From: an uncultured Clostridiaceae bacterium
Lineage (GTDB): Bacteria > Bacillota > Clostridia > TANB77 > CAG-508
Direction of reading: 5' to 3'
Length of the DNA stretch: 47,846 nucleotides
NCBI GenBank assembly: GCA_950096965.1
Contig: CATNCV010000003.1
Location: 1-47,846, forward strand
The notes under the pieces are model-generated. The model did no database searches and was not told the DNA's origin. It saw nothing but the letters and a program-made list of their open reading frames with translations. A program made the translations under genes and the position numbers. Shown piece by piece: positions 38,547 through 46,478 of this stretch (the first letter of the stretch is position 1; every line of letters starts with the position of its first letter).

Positions 38547-39416
38547 TTATTTAGATGATTTTTTCTTTACTTTTAGTTGGTGTTTTACTAAAAAAATTGA
38601 AAAAGTTATTGTGATGGCTAAAAATATAGCAGAAATACTAAACATCCCAATACTTAAATAATTTGTTGTATTTATATTCGTATCTTCTATTATAACATTT
38701 TCAAAAGAGTCTGTATTCTCATTATCCTGTATTATCTCATTTGTATCAACTCTATGATTCTCTTTATTTGCTGTATCTTCTCCAGTTATATTATTAAAAT
38801 TTTCATCTTCTTTAATAATTGGTGCTGATTTTTTCTGATTTTTTAATGTTGCTATTCCAAGTACAAATGTTATTATAAACATACCTAAATTGCTTAACAT
38901 TATTCTTAATGAATAAATGGACTTATAATATCTCCACTTTATTGTATTTGCTGATTCTCCTAACAATTCTCCAATTTCTTTAAAGGTAAAATTAGATAGT
39001 ATTTTCAAAGAAACAATTTCTTGCTCTTTTTGATTTAATCCATTTATTAACCTATTATAAGAATCTTTGTTTATAAATTTGTCTATTTCATTATTTTCAT
39101 CTTCTAAACTATAAATTGTGTCTAAATTGACATCATTATTATTTTTTCTTAAAAGTAACAATGCTTCATTTTTAGTTACTGTATATAACCAAGTTCCTAT
39201 TTTATCTGTTGGAAATTTATCTTTTTCTAAAACATATAATTTTGAAAATACTGTTTGGACGACATCTTCTGAATCTTCTTTATTTTTTAATATGCTAAAT
39301 GCAATTCCATATACTAATTTATTATATCTATTATATAGCTTTTCCAATGCTATTTTATTATTGTGTTTTTTTTCTATAAATAATTCTTTTAACTCACCTT
39401 CGTTTAATTTTCCCAT
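38547..39416 (-). CDS. ECF-type sigma factor fused to a membrane domain
   Basis: This 289-residue protein begins with sigma region 2 (about 20-90; KLVYGIAFSILKNKEDSEDVVQ, WLYTVTKNEALLLLR) and region 4 (about 120-170; LNQKEQEIVSLKIL, FKEIGELLGESANTIKWRYYKS). A membrane segment follows (about 180-195), a long Asp/Glu/Asn-rich linker, a second membrane segment (about 252-273) and a Lys-rich tail. ECF factors are normally about 160-190 residues, so the membrane part is an unusual extension that may replace a separate anti-sigma factor. Confidence 0.8.
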   Translation of the reverse strand: MGKLNEGELKELFIEKKHNNKIALEKLYNRYNKLVYGIAFSILKNKEDSEDVVQTVFSKLYVLEKDKFPTDKIGTWLYTVTKNEALLLLRKNNNDVNLDTIYSLEDENNEIDKFINKDSYNRLINGLNQKEQEIVSLKILSNFTFKEIGELLGESANTIKWRYYKSIYSLRIMLSNLGMFIITFVLGIATLKNQKKSAPIIKEDENFNNITGEDTANKENHRVDTNEIIQDNENTDSFENVIIEDTNINTTNYLSIGMFSISAIFLAITITFSIFLVKHQLKVKKKSSK

Positions 39417-39575
39417 AATAGTAGTCCCTTTCTTTATGCTCTAGTTATAACATATTTTATATAAAAAATAAAGAGGTTTCCTTTGATGGATTCCTCTTGA
39501 TATAAGAATAATATTAACTTTACTTACTGTACATTTCAATAAATTTTGGTTTTATCGGTTTTGTATAAATCAACT

Positions 39576-39959
39576 TTATGACTTATGATTCTTATTAAAA
39601 AATGATCTTCTAAAAAAATAAATAACAAATGGCAAAAATATAGCTACACCAATTAGAAATGAATAACTTTTATATGCAAAAGAATAATAAACCATATATG
39701 CTAAAAATCCAAATACATAAACAAAAAAACTCACACGAAAAATGTACTTAAATATATTAGATATCTTATCTTTATTAAATAATAAAAATATATTTTCACC
39801 AAACATTGAAATAGAACATATTATAAATGGACTTATAATTACTTTAGCAAATAAATGATTTTGAAAAAAAGCCCAAATACATATAATTGTTGCTACCAAA
39901 GATATGAACATTTTTCTTATTCTAATAGCATTTCTCATTATTTCCATTGTTTTTTTCAT
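39576..39959 (-). CDS. Hypothetical four-helix membrane protein
   Basis: This 127-residue protein has about four membrane segments and basic ends. I prefer ATG 39959, after GGAGAG, to the one at 39977. The family is unknown. Confidence 0.5.
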   Translation of the reverse strand: MKKTMEIMRNAIRIRKMFISLVATIICIWAFFQNHLFAKVIISPFIICSISMFGENIFLLFNKDKISNIFKYIFRVSFFVYVFGFLAYMVYYSFAYKSYSFLIGVAIFLPFVIYFFRRSFFNKNHKS

Positions 39960-40019
39960 TTTATACTTTCTCTCCATAACTTGTATTATTCTTTTGATTT
40001 ATTTATGAGCAATAATGTT

Positions 40020-40268
40020 CTATTTATTGTATTTTTTATAATTTTTAGCCAAGATTATCTCTCCTGTTAAATCTAATATCATTCCAATAAATGCAATTAT
40101 TCCACCTATTACAAAACCAACAATTTGTGGCATAAATTCTTTTATAATAACAAATGCTAATAGCACAACTATTAAACCTATTGTAGATACAATTCCTCCT
40201 GACAGCATTAATTTATAACTTGTCGTTTTTTCTTGTTTACATTTTTTCTTAAATTCTTTTTTATTCAT
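40020..40268 (-). CDS. Small two-helix membrane protein
   Basis: This 82-residue protein has a Lys-rich N-terminus (MNKKEFKKKCKQEKTTSYK) and two membrane segments with Gly-rich turns. A leader motif AAATTACA lies before it. Function is unknown. Confidence 0.55.
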   Translation of the reverse strand: MNKKEFKKKCKQEKTTSYKLMLSGGIVSTIGLIVVLLAFVIIKEFMPQIVGFVIGGIIAFIGMILDLTGEIILAKNYKKYNK

Positions 40269-40304
40269 ATTTTTATATCTCCTTCTATAAAATGTAATTT
40301 GTTT

Positions 40305-41132
40305 TTATTTAATATGCTGATAAGCATCTTTTAAAGACATTACCTCTAAATCCTCTATTTTTTCTAAATGACGATATTTTAAAGATTTTTGAGTAAATCC
40401 ATAATCTTCACAGACCTTATATTGATATATTTTATTATATAATTCTTCATTTAATTTTTTTAGTCCTTGTATTCCAGCTTTTTCTTCTACTTCTTTATAT
40501 AATCCTATAAAGTTATAATCTTTTACACCCTCATCATTTCTAACAAATCCGAAAAGGTAAATATTATCATTGTATATTTCTACATACTTTAAAAAGATTT
40601 TATCCATATTGTGAAATGAAGTAGTAATTGGTTTTAAAGTTTTTAAATCATATTTTGTTAGTTGTGTTCTAGTTGAAGTTTTAGGTGATTCAATATTATA
40701 TAAATATTTTCCATCATAAGTAATATCAAAATTCTCATCTTGACTTCCCATATTTGAAAATTTAATTTTTTTCATTAATTCTAATTTATCTAAATCATAA
40801 AATAGAAGCCACCCAGAAGTTGATTTTACTACTAAAATATTTGTATTTGGAATAAATTTACCTCGATACATATAAGGAACATCTTGGAATTTTGCTAATT
40901 CATTTTCTTCGTGATCATAAATATATACAGTTCTACCACTTAAACCAACTTTAAAATTTTTATTTTGAGTATATCCTTCATATTTTTTTATCAGTTTATT
41001 ATTATTAAATTCATGACATATAATTTGAAAACTACTCTCATTATCTTTTGCATAATTATTATCTAATCTTCTCTTAGTTCGCAATGCAAGTTTTGATAAC
41101 GAACTTATTGTATGTCCTAAATCAAATCCCAT
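40305..41132 (-). CDS. Hypothetical protein with beta-propeller-like repeats
   Basis: This 275-residue protein has no signal peptide. Repeated strands such as KVGLSGRTVYIYDHEENELAKF, YRGKFIPNTNILVVKST and DITYDGKYLYNI resemble WD-like or quinoprotein-type propeller blades. It is in an array of small genes that share an upstream motif. The CGG within it (TTC GGA) is out of frame. Function is unknown. Confidence 0.5.
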   Translation of the reverse strand: MGFDLGHTISSLSKLALRTKRRLDNNYAKDNESSFQIICHEFNNNKLIKKYEGYTQNKNFKVGLSGRTVYIYDHEENELAKFQDVPYMYRGKFIPNTNILVVKSTSGWLLFYDLDKLELMKKIKFSNMGSQDENFDITYDGKYLYNIESPKTSTRTQLTKYDLKTLKPITTSFHNMDKIFLKYVEIYNDNIYLFGFVRNDEGVKDYNFIGLYKEVEEKAGIQGLKKLNEELYNKIYQYKVCEDYGFTQKSLKYRHLEKIEDLEVMSLKDAYQHIK

Positions 41133-41165
41133 ATTCTCATCTCACTTTCAACATGTAATTTATCA

Positions 41166-41546
41166 TTATAAACTCATTAAATCATCTTTAAATCTATCAT
41201 AATTAAAGTCCACCTTAGTAATTATGCGTTTTACTGCTGTCAAAATCATTTCTTTAGTTTGTTCAATTCTTTCTATACTATCAGCATTATGGTAATTGTC
41301 AAAATCCATTTTAATTTCTATCGATGCCACACTTTTATTACAAAGGAATTTTACCTTTTCCTTATAATTTTCTCCATCAACAATTTCTTGTGGTACTACA
41401 ATTGGAACTATTCCAATAGTTTGCAAAGTGTTGCTATATTTCTTATCTTTAAAAAACAAATATGCTCTCTGACAAAATCTATATACTTCATTGTCAATCC
41501 CATAATGTTCTTTATAATAAACTGGTGAATTTATATTCAGTTCCAT
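41166..41546 (-). CDS. Hypothetical protein
   Basis: This 126-residue soluble protein (FCQRAYLFFKDKKY, TLQTIGIVPIVVPQEI) is preceded by the AAATTACAATTT leader. I do not recognise the family; an immunity protein is a possibility from size and setting only. Confidence 0.45.
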   Translation of the reverse strand: MELNINSPVYYKEHYGIDNEVYRFCQRAYLFFKDKKYSNTLQTIGIVPIVVPQEIVDGENYKEKVKFLCNKSVASIEIKMDFDNYHNADSIERIEQTKEMILTAVKRIITKVDFNYDRFKDDLMSL

Positions 41547-41583
41547 AATTATTACTCCATTTCATAAAATTGTAATTTTTTAG

Positions 41584-41787
41584 TTATATCTTATTGAACA
41601 TTACTGTCTTTTCTTTCATTGATATTTTACCTACTTCATATCCATATTCTTTAGATTCCTTTTTATAAGTCAAAAAGGAATGGTCTATATCAAATCCTAA
41701 AATATTTTTAATTTCTTCATAAGATAATTTATAACTGTCTTTCTTGTTTTCTTTTAAATATCTCCATAATAGCTCATATTTGCTCAT
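41584..41787 (-). CDS. DUF7662-like small protein
   Basis: This 67-residue protein starts at 41787 after AGAGGTG. The pattern MSKYELLWRYLKENKKDS, LSYEEIKNILGFDIDHSFL and YGYEVGKISMKEKTV fits a widespread small Firmicutes family (DUF7662-like), often met near restriction or transfer genes. Function is unknown. Confidence 0.6.
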   Translation of the reverse strand: MSKYELLWRYLKENKKDSYKLSYEEIKNILGFDIDHSFLTYKKESKEYGYEVGKISMKEKTVMFNKI

Positions 41788-41812
41788 TCCTAACACCTCT
41801 TGAAATTGTAAT

Positions 41813-42232
41813 TTATCTAAATAAATCATCTCTAATTGTAATATATCCTTCATGTGTCGTCGTAAATAATAATGGTATCTCCTTATCATCAAAAAATGCA
41901 ATATCATTTATTCCAAAATCAGTATCTTCTACAATATCACCATTATTTGAGATAATATATTTACAAAAAGTTTCAAATTGCTTTAGATATTTAAAAACTT
42001 CATTTGATGACTTTATTTTATATACCTTATTTTTTTGACTAGATTTTGTTCCCCACCATTTATTTTTTAACTCTAATGATATAACAAAACCTTCAAAATT
42101 TTCTATAAACTCCGTTTCATCCTCATTTACTAAAACATACTCAATATACTTACATTTATTTTCTAATTGTTTTATTGTTCGTAAATATTCATTGTGATCA
42201 TTTAACTTTCCTGTATAATCTACTAATTTCAT
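41813..42232 (-). CDS. Hypothetical protein, immunity-like
   Basis: This 139-residue acidic protein (LVNEDETEFIENFEGF, LKNKWWGTKSSQKNKVYK, DIAFFDDKEIPLLFTTTHEG) is similar in kind to small conserved clostridial proteins of the immunity or SUKH type. It follows the tetracycline gene and is preceded by the AAATTACAATTT leader. Confidence 0.45.
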   Translation of the reverse strand: MKLVDYTGKLNDHNEYLRTIKQLENKCKYIEYVLVNEDETEFIENFEGFVISLELKNKWWGTKSSQKNKVYKIKSSNEVFKYLKQFETFCKYIISNNGDIVEDTDFGINDIAFFDDKEIPLLFTTTHEGYITIRDDLFR

Positions 42233-42274
42233 AATATTAACACCTCATAAAATTGTAATTTAGCGAATAGTAAC

Positions 42275-44197
42275 TTAATTTTCTTTTTTATTAAACATAT
42301 GGCGTACTTTATCTATTCGATTATTTGGTCTACGTGATTGAATAACTGGTTCACAAGTAGCAATTTGATAATCTTTAAATTCTGTCAAAAAAACTGCTTG
42401 CCCATTTGTATATAGAGTTAAAGTATTACGATATTCATTAATACAACGTACAGGAATATGTCCTGTAAAAATAATTTCATCATTTTTTGATTGACTAGTT
42501 TCAATTATTGCACAATGTTTTTGTGCATCATTATATGCACGAGAAAAGTATCCCTGTGGTGTAAAAAGTATAAACGAACAATATGGCTCTAATAATTGCG
42601 TTCCCGCTTTTTTCAATGTTTGTTCAAGTACAATTGGGGCAAGAAAGCGAAAATCCGAGGGAGTACTAACAGGGCTATAATAAACACCATATTCAAAACA
42701 TATTTTACAATCTGTTACTTCCCAACCATACAAACCTTGCTCCAGTCCATAATTAATACCTTCTCTTACTGCATTTTGGAAACTTTGATTTAAATAACCG
42801 AGTGAAACTTTGCTTTCGTACTGTATTCCACTGCCAATTGGAAGTGGAGTTATTGATAATCCAATCGATGCCCAAAATGGATTTGGTGGTACTTCAATAT
42901 GAATAGTATAATCTGCCTTTTGTAATGGTTTTTCCAAATAAATTACGGTTGGATCTTCGATTCTTATGTTTATGTGATATTTTTCAATCAACAGAGAACA
43001 GATAACTTCTAACTGCACTGTTCCTAAAAAAGAAATGATGATTTCATGTGTTATCGTATCAACATAATAACGTAAAAGAGGATCAGTATCTGCAATTTCT
43101 GTAAGAGCATCCAATAATTTTTCTCTCTCTTCTATTTTTATCGGTTCAATTCTTGTTCGTAGTATTGGTACAGTCTTGTCATTCCATACATTGCATGGCA
43201 AAAGCTTTTCATTTCCTATAATATCGTTCAATCTTAATGTATTGTTAGGTATAATAAAAATATCTCCAGAACAAACTGTTTTTGTCTGTATCATTTCTCC
43301 ATTTGAAGGAATATATATTTCTGTAAGTTTCACTTTCTTTTTTTCTGGCAATATAATTGTATCTCGTAAGTGTAATGTTCCACTGTAAAGACGCAAATAA
43401 ACTAATCTTTGCTTATGGTCTGTATATTCAATTTTAAAAACCCTTCCACATAGTTCTGAATCATTCTCATTCATTTCAGGACAAAAAAGATTTGAAATAG
43501 CTTCGATGAGTTGTTGAGTCCCTATATTATTTCTAGCACTTCCATGGTATATAGGAAACAACGAACCTTTTTTAACACACCTATATTCTTCATACGTTAA
43601 TTCTTGTATAGTCAATTTTTCTCCTGCAATATATTTTTCTAAAAGTTTATCATTTTTGGAAATTACAGGATCCCAATCATCTAAATCAATAATATTTTTA
43701 ATTGATATTTCTGGAGTTAATGTTACATTTTGCATAACAATAATATCATTTGAAAGTTTTTCTTTGATATTTTGATAAATATTATTTAAGTTAATTCCAT
43801 CCTGATCTATTTTATTTATAAAAATAATTGTTGGTATATTCATTTTTTGAAGTGCATGGAATAGTATTCTGGTTTGTGCTTGTACACCATCTTTAGCAGA
43901 AATTACTAAAATAGCTCCATCAAGAACAGATAAGGAACGATACACTTCTGTTATAAAATCTGTATGTCCAGGAGTATCTACAATATTGATTTTGTAGTCA
44001 TTCCAATTAAAAGAAGTAACTGCTGCCTGAATTGTGATTCCACGCTGACGTTCTAAAAACATAGTATCTGTCCTTGTTGTTCCCTTATCTACACTGCCTA
44101 ATTCTAAAATCGCTCCACTTGTATAAAGCAGACTTTCCGTTAAAGTTGTCTTTCCTGCATCTACATGAGCAAGAATACCAATGTTGATTATTTTCAT
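42275..44197 (-). CDS. tet(44): Ribosomal-protection tetracycline resistance protein
   Basis: This 640-residue GTPase belongs to the Tet(M)/Tet(O) family, which removes tetracycline from the ribosome. Motifs: G1 AHVDAGKTT, switch region RQRGIT, G3 DTPGH, G4 NKID and the C-terminal [16 protein letters not shown]. Its length and sequence fit Tet(44); this allele call is from memory and unverified. It lacks the usual attenuator leader and is instead placed after padR in an operon. It has no in-frame CGG, unlike the ICE core genes, so it is probably a recent arrival. Confidence 0.88.
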   Translation of the reverse strand: MKIINIGILAHVDAGKTTLTESLLYTSGAILELGSVDKGTTRTDTMFLERQRGITIQAAVTSFNWNDYKINIVDTPGHTDFITEVYRSLSVLDGAILVISAKDGVQAQTRILFHALQKMNIPTIIFINKIDQDGINLNNIYQNIKEKLSNDIIVMQNVTLTPEISIKNIIDLDDWDPVISKNDKLLEKYIAGEKLTIQELTYEEYRCVKKGSLFPIYHGSARNNIGTQQLIEAISNLFCPEMNENDSELCGRVFKIEYTDHKQRLVYLRLYSGTLHLRDTIILPEKKKVKLTEIYIPSNGEMIQTKTVCSGDIFIIPNNTLRLNDIIGNEKLLPCNVWNDKTVPILRTRIEPIKIEEREKLLDALTEIADTDPLLRYYVDTITHEIIISFLGTVQLEVICSLLIEKYHINIRIEDPTVIYLEKPLQKADYTIHIEVPPNPFWASIGLSITPLPIGSGIQYESKVSLGYLNQSFQNAVREGINYGLEQGLYGWEVTDCKICFEYGVYYSPVSTPSDFRFLAPIVLEQTLKKAGTQLLEPYCSFILFTPQGYFSRAYNDAQKHCAIIETSQSKNDEIIFTGHIPVRCINEYRNTLTLYTNGQAVFLTEFKDYQIATCEPVIQSRRPNNRIDKVRHMFNKKEN

Positions 44198-44246
44198 TGA
44201 ATTTCCCTCCCTACAAATTTATCTTTTAACTTAAAATCAATATTTG

Positions 44247-44774
44247 CTAATTTTGTTCTTTTAAACTATTCTCAAAATCAATTATCCACTTTTCTAATGT
44301 TTCTACTAATGCTAATTGTTGTTTGAACATTTGTTTTCCAACATTAGGAATATGTTGTCTATGAGATTGTCTTTCATTTAGTAATTCTTTTAATTCTAAT
44401 ATCTTTGATTTTATATTAGAAACAAGAATCTTTTTTTGTTCATCATCTACTAAATCTAAATTCGTGATAATAATATTAAAATCCAAATATAGACTAACAT
44501 CAGAATTTGAAATATCATTCATAAGTTTATTAAAATAATCATTACCTTTGTTAGTAATAGTATATATTGCTTTATCTGGCATATTTCCCTCTTTCTCTTT
44601 ATGGCTAACAATATATTCTTTTGATTCTAATTGTAATACTTTCTTATAAATAGACTGTTCACTAATTTTTACCCATCTTGGTATATTACGATATTCTATA
44701 TTTTTTTTAATATCATAAGCACTTTGTGATTTTTGTTTAATAAGTCCTAATAATACCAAATCTATATTTGACAT
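44247..44774 (-). CDS. PadR-family regulator
   Basis: This 175-residue protein has the PadR winged helix (LVLLGLIKQKSQSAYDIKK, SEQSIYKKVLQLESKEYI) and a helical dimerisation domain. It lies between the VOC gene and the tetracycline-resistance gene, and a palindrome overlaps the operon promoter. Confidence 0.88.
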   Translation of the reverse strand: MSNIDLVLLGLIKQKSQSAYDIKKNIEYRNIPRWVKISEQSIYKKVLQLESKEYIVSHKEKEGNMPDKAIYTITNKGNDYFNKLMNDISNSDVSLYLDFNIIITNLDLVDDEQKKILVSNIKSKILELKELLNERQSHRQHIPNVGKQMFKQQLALVETLEKWIIDFENSLKEQN

Positions 44775-44786
44775 AATCTCTACTCC

Positions 44787-45136
44787 TTACTTAATATAAT
44801 CTGTAACGCCAAGTCTATTTCCAAATGGATCTTCAAACTCGACTGCATTACCAGTTCCAATTTTAAAAGGCTCACTCAAAAATTTTATACCATTATTCAA
44901 CATTTCTTTATAGAAGATTGCAACATCTTCTACTTTAAACCATATTGTAGGCTTTAAATTCTCAAATTTATTTTTGTCTTTTAAAATTATTGCAGGTTCT
45001 TCATTTCCAATATTATAAGCAACCATTCCCTTATTAGAGAAATCAAATTTCTTTTTAACCCCAATATTTCCTCATAATATCTTTTTGCTTCTTCCATATT
45101 ATCTACAGGAAGAAAATAGTTGTCATAATTTTTCAT
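44787..45136 (-). pseudogene. VOC (glyoxalase/bleomycin resistance) family gene, frameshifted
   Basis: The first part (MKNYDNYFLPVDNMEEAKRY, YEEILGL) and the second part (GMVAYNIGN, WFKVEDVAIFYKEML, EFEDPFGNRLGVTDYI) are one VOC-family protein. The frames join near 45040 across an A-run that is one base short, so this is a -1 type lesion, not a CGG event. It could be a real mutation or a homopolymer error. Confidence 0.75.
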
Positions 45137-45168
45137 ATATTTAAGCCCTTCTTTCTACTACAAACTAT

Positions 45169-45189
45169 ACTACTATATTTTATAGTAGT
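45169..45189. promoter_or_regulatory. Palindromic operator overlapping the -10
   Basis: ACTACTATA-TTT-TATAGTAGT is a perfect inverted repeat with nine-base arms that covers the -10 of the VOC-padR-tet promoter. It is a likely PadR binding site. Confidence 0.65.
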
Positions 45190-45205
45190 TATAATTAAAT
45201 GTCAA
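45177..45205 (-). promoter_or_regulatory. Promoter of the VOC-padR-tet operon
   Basis: TTGACA (45205-45200) and TAAAAT (45182-45177) have a 17-base spacer on the minus strand, about 40 bases before the first start codon. Confidence 0.85.
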
Positions 45206-45254
45206 TAAATAATAAAAAAATAATTGCATTTAATTCGTTTATAATTCTTATAAA

Positions 45255-45286
45255 AAATAGATTAGTTGCACTGAACTAATCTATTT
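45255..45286. terminator. Perfect hairpin, terminator-like
   Basis: AAATAGATTAGTT pairs with AACTAATCTATTT (13 base pairs, six-base loop). It lies between the erm end and the tet-operon promoter. Confidence 0.55.
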
Positions 45287-45305
45287 GTATAACTGCTTGT
45301 CGTAC

Positions 45306-45335
45306 AAAAAAGACTGTCATTACTGACAATCTTTT
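45306..45335 (-). terminator. Terminator after erm
   Basis: AAAAGACTGTCA pairs with TGACAATCTTTT with one mismatch, with T-rich flanks. It lies about 130 bases beyond the erm stop. Confidence 0.6.
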
Positions 45336-45467
45336 CGGTAAATTACTATAAATCAATAACTATAAAATTGTAATTTATGATTTACTTATTACTTTTTTCT
45401 GTCAACTTTTTTGTTTACACTATTGCTAATAATATAGAAATTTGAAATATAGCTACTGATAAAATTC

Positions 45468-46382
45468 TTATTTTCCATTTTCAAATTTTAATTTTTTTTG
45501 GCGCTTAGCTTCAAATTTCCAATAACCATGATTACGATTTCGATGTTTTTTTTGAATCTTGTTTTGATTGTTTTTCATGTCTTGTTCAGCATTTAATATA
45601 ATAGCTTTTTTTTCGTTGGAAACAAATTTAAGAAAAACATCATATAGGTACAGCCATCCATCGTATGAGATTTCAGTAAGCGTTGACTCTAATTTAATTT
45701 TTAAAAACTTGCAAATGCGTTTTTGTTGCTCATAAGTAAACAATTTTTTTGTTTTATCTTTGAAAGTATTTCCAGATGCTAAAAATATATATGACAGAAA
45801 ATTTCTATAGTCTATCGCATCCTCAACATCAGCAGATGTTTTTCTTTGAAAGTGAGCAAAACATATTCGTGCATTTGGCACAGGATAAAAATCTGATGGT
45901 TTAAACTCATAAATCAATTCAGCGGAAAACCAAGGTTTGTATAAAAGAGACCTCAAACTTTCGTTATAAAAGGGCTGTCCAGAATACCTGAGAAAAGCCT
46001 CATACTGCATTATGAAATATATATCTTCAGGAGGATTATCGGCTTCAAATACCTTTTTCACAATATCAGCAGTTATGTTAAATGGAATATTTGCACATAC
46101 TTTATATGGTTCTTTTACTGATATTTTATATTTTAAAAAATCCATCTCTATTATTTGAACTTTTTTAGATTCTTTATACTTTTCAGATAAAGTTTTCGCT
46201 AATTTCGCATCAAACTCTATTGCTATAACTTGCTTGCTTTTTTTTGCAAGTTCAATGGTAATAATTCCTTTTCCAGGACCTATCTCAATTATAATATCGT
46301 CGTTACAAATATTACTCTTTGATAACAAAGTCGCTACAAGTTGTTTACTATGTAAATAATTTTGCGAATGTTCTATTCCCAT
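45468..46382 (-). CDS. erm: Erm-type 23S rRNA adenine dimethyltransferase
   Basis: This 304-residue enzyme methylates A2058 of 23S rRNA and gives macrolide-lincosamide-streptogramin B resistance. Motifs: SQNYLHSKQLV, the SAM-binding EIGPGKGIIT, AIEFDAKLA, MDFLKY and the catalytic ANIPFNIT. It is longer than Erm(B) by a basic C-terminal extension (about 265-304) ending RNRNHGYWKFEAKRQK. No leader peptide is visible, so expression may be constitutive. It has no in-frame CGG. Confidence 0.93.
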   Translation of the reverse strand: MGIEHSQNYLHSKQLVATLLSKSNICNDDIIIEIGPGKGIITIELAKKSKQVIAIEFDAKLAKTLSEKYKESKKVQIIEMDFLKYKISVKEPYKVCANIPFNITADIVKKVFEADNPPEDIYFIMQYEAFLRYSGQPFYNESLRSLLYKPWFSAELIYEFKPSDFYPVPNARICFAHFQRKTSADVEDAIDYRNFLSYIFLASGNTFKDKTKKLFTYEQQKRICKFLKIKLESTLTEISYDGWLYLYDVFLKFVSNEKKAIILNAEQDMKNNQNKIQKKHRNRNHGYWKFEAKRQKKLKFENGK

Positions 46383-46435
46383 AAATACCTCCTTTACAAA
46401 TTACTATTTGTTTTTTACTATCATATCACAAAATC

Positions 46436-46474
46436 TCAAAAAAAAATAGCCTATTCGCAAAAGAATAGACTATT
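46436..46474 (-). terminator. Terminator after the primase
   Basis: AATAGCCTATTC pairs with GAATAGACTATT with one mismatch; on the minus strand it is followed by an eight- to nine-base T-run. It separates primase from erm. Confidence 0.85.
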
Positions 46475-46478
46475 AAAA

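Larger units (their letters stand above)
41567..42261. repeat. Repeated leader motif AAATTGTAATTT at gene junctions
   Basis: The motif occurs at 41567-41578, 41803-41814 and 42250-42261, each 15-21 bases before a start codon, with shorter forms at 40293-40301 and 41154-41162 and a further full copy at 45365-45376. The spacing to the start and to the ribosome site is constant, as in a cassette array or shared operator. Confidence 0.6.

Noticed and set aside
46383-46436. Erm leader peptide attenuator
   Set aside because: The gap to the primase terminator is only about 53 bases and has no short ORF with a ribosome site, only a small ACAAAT/ATTTGT hairpin.
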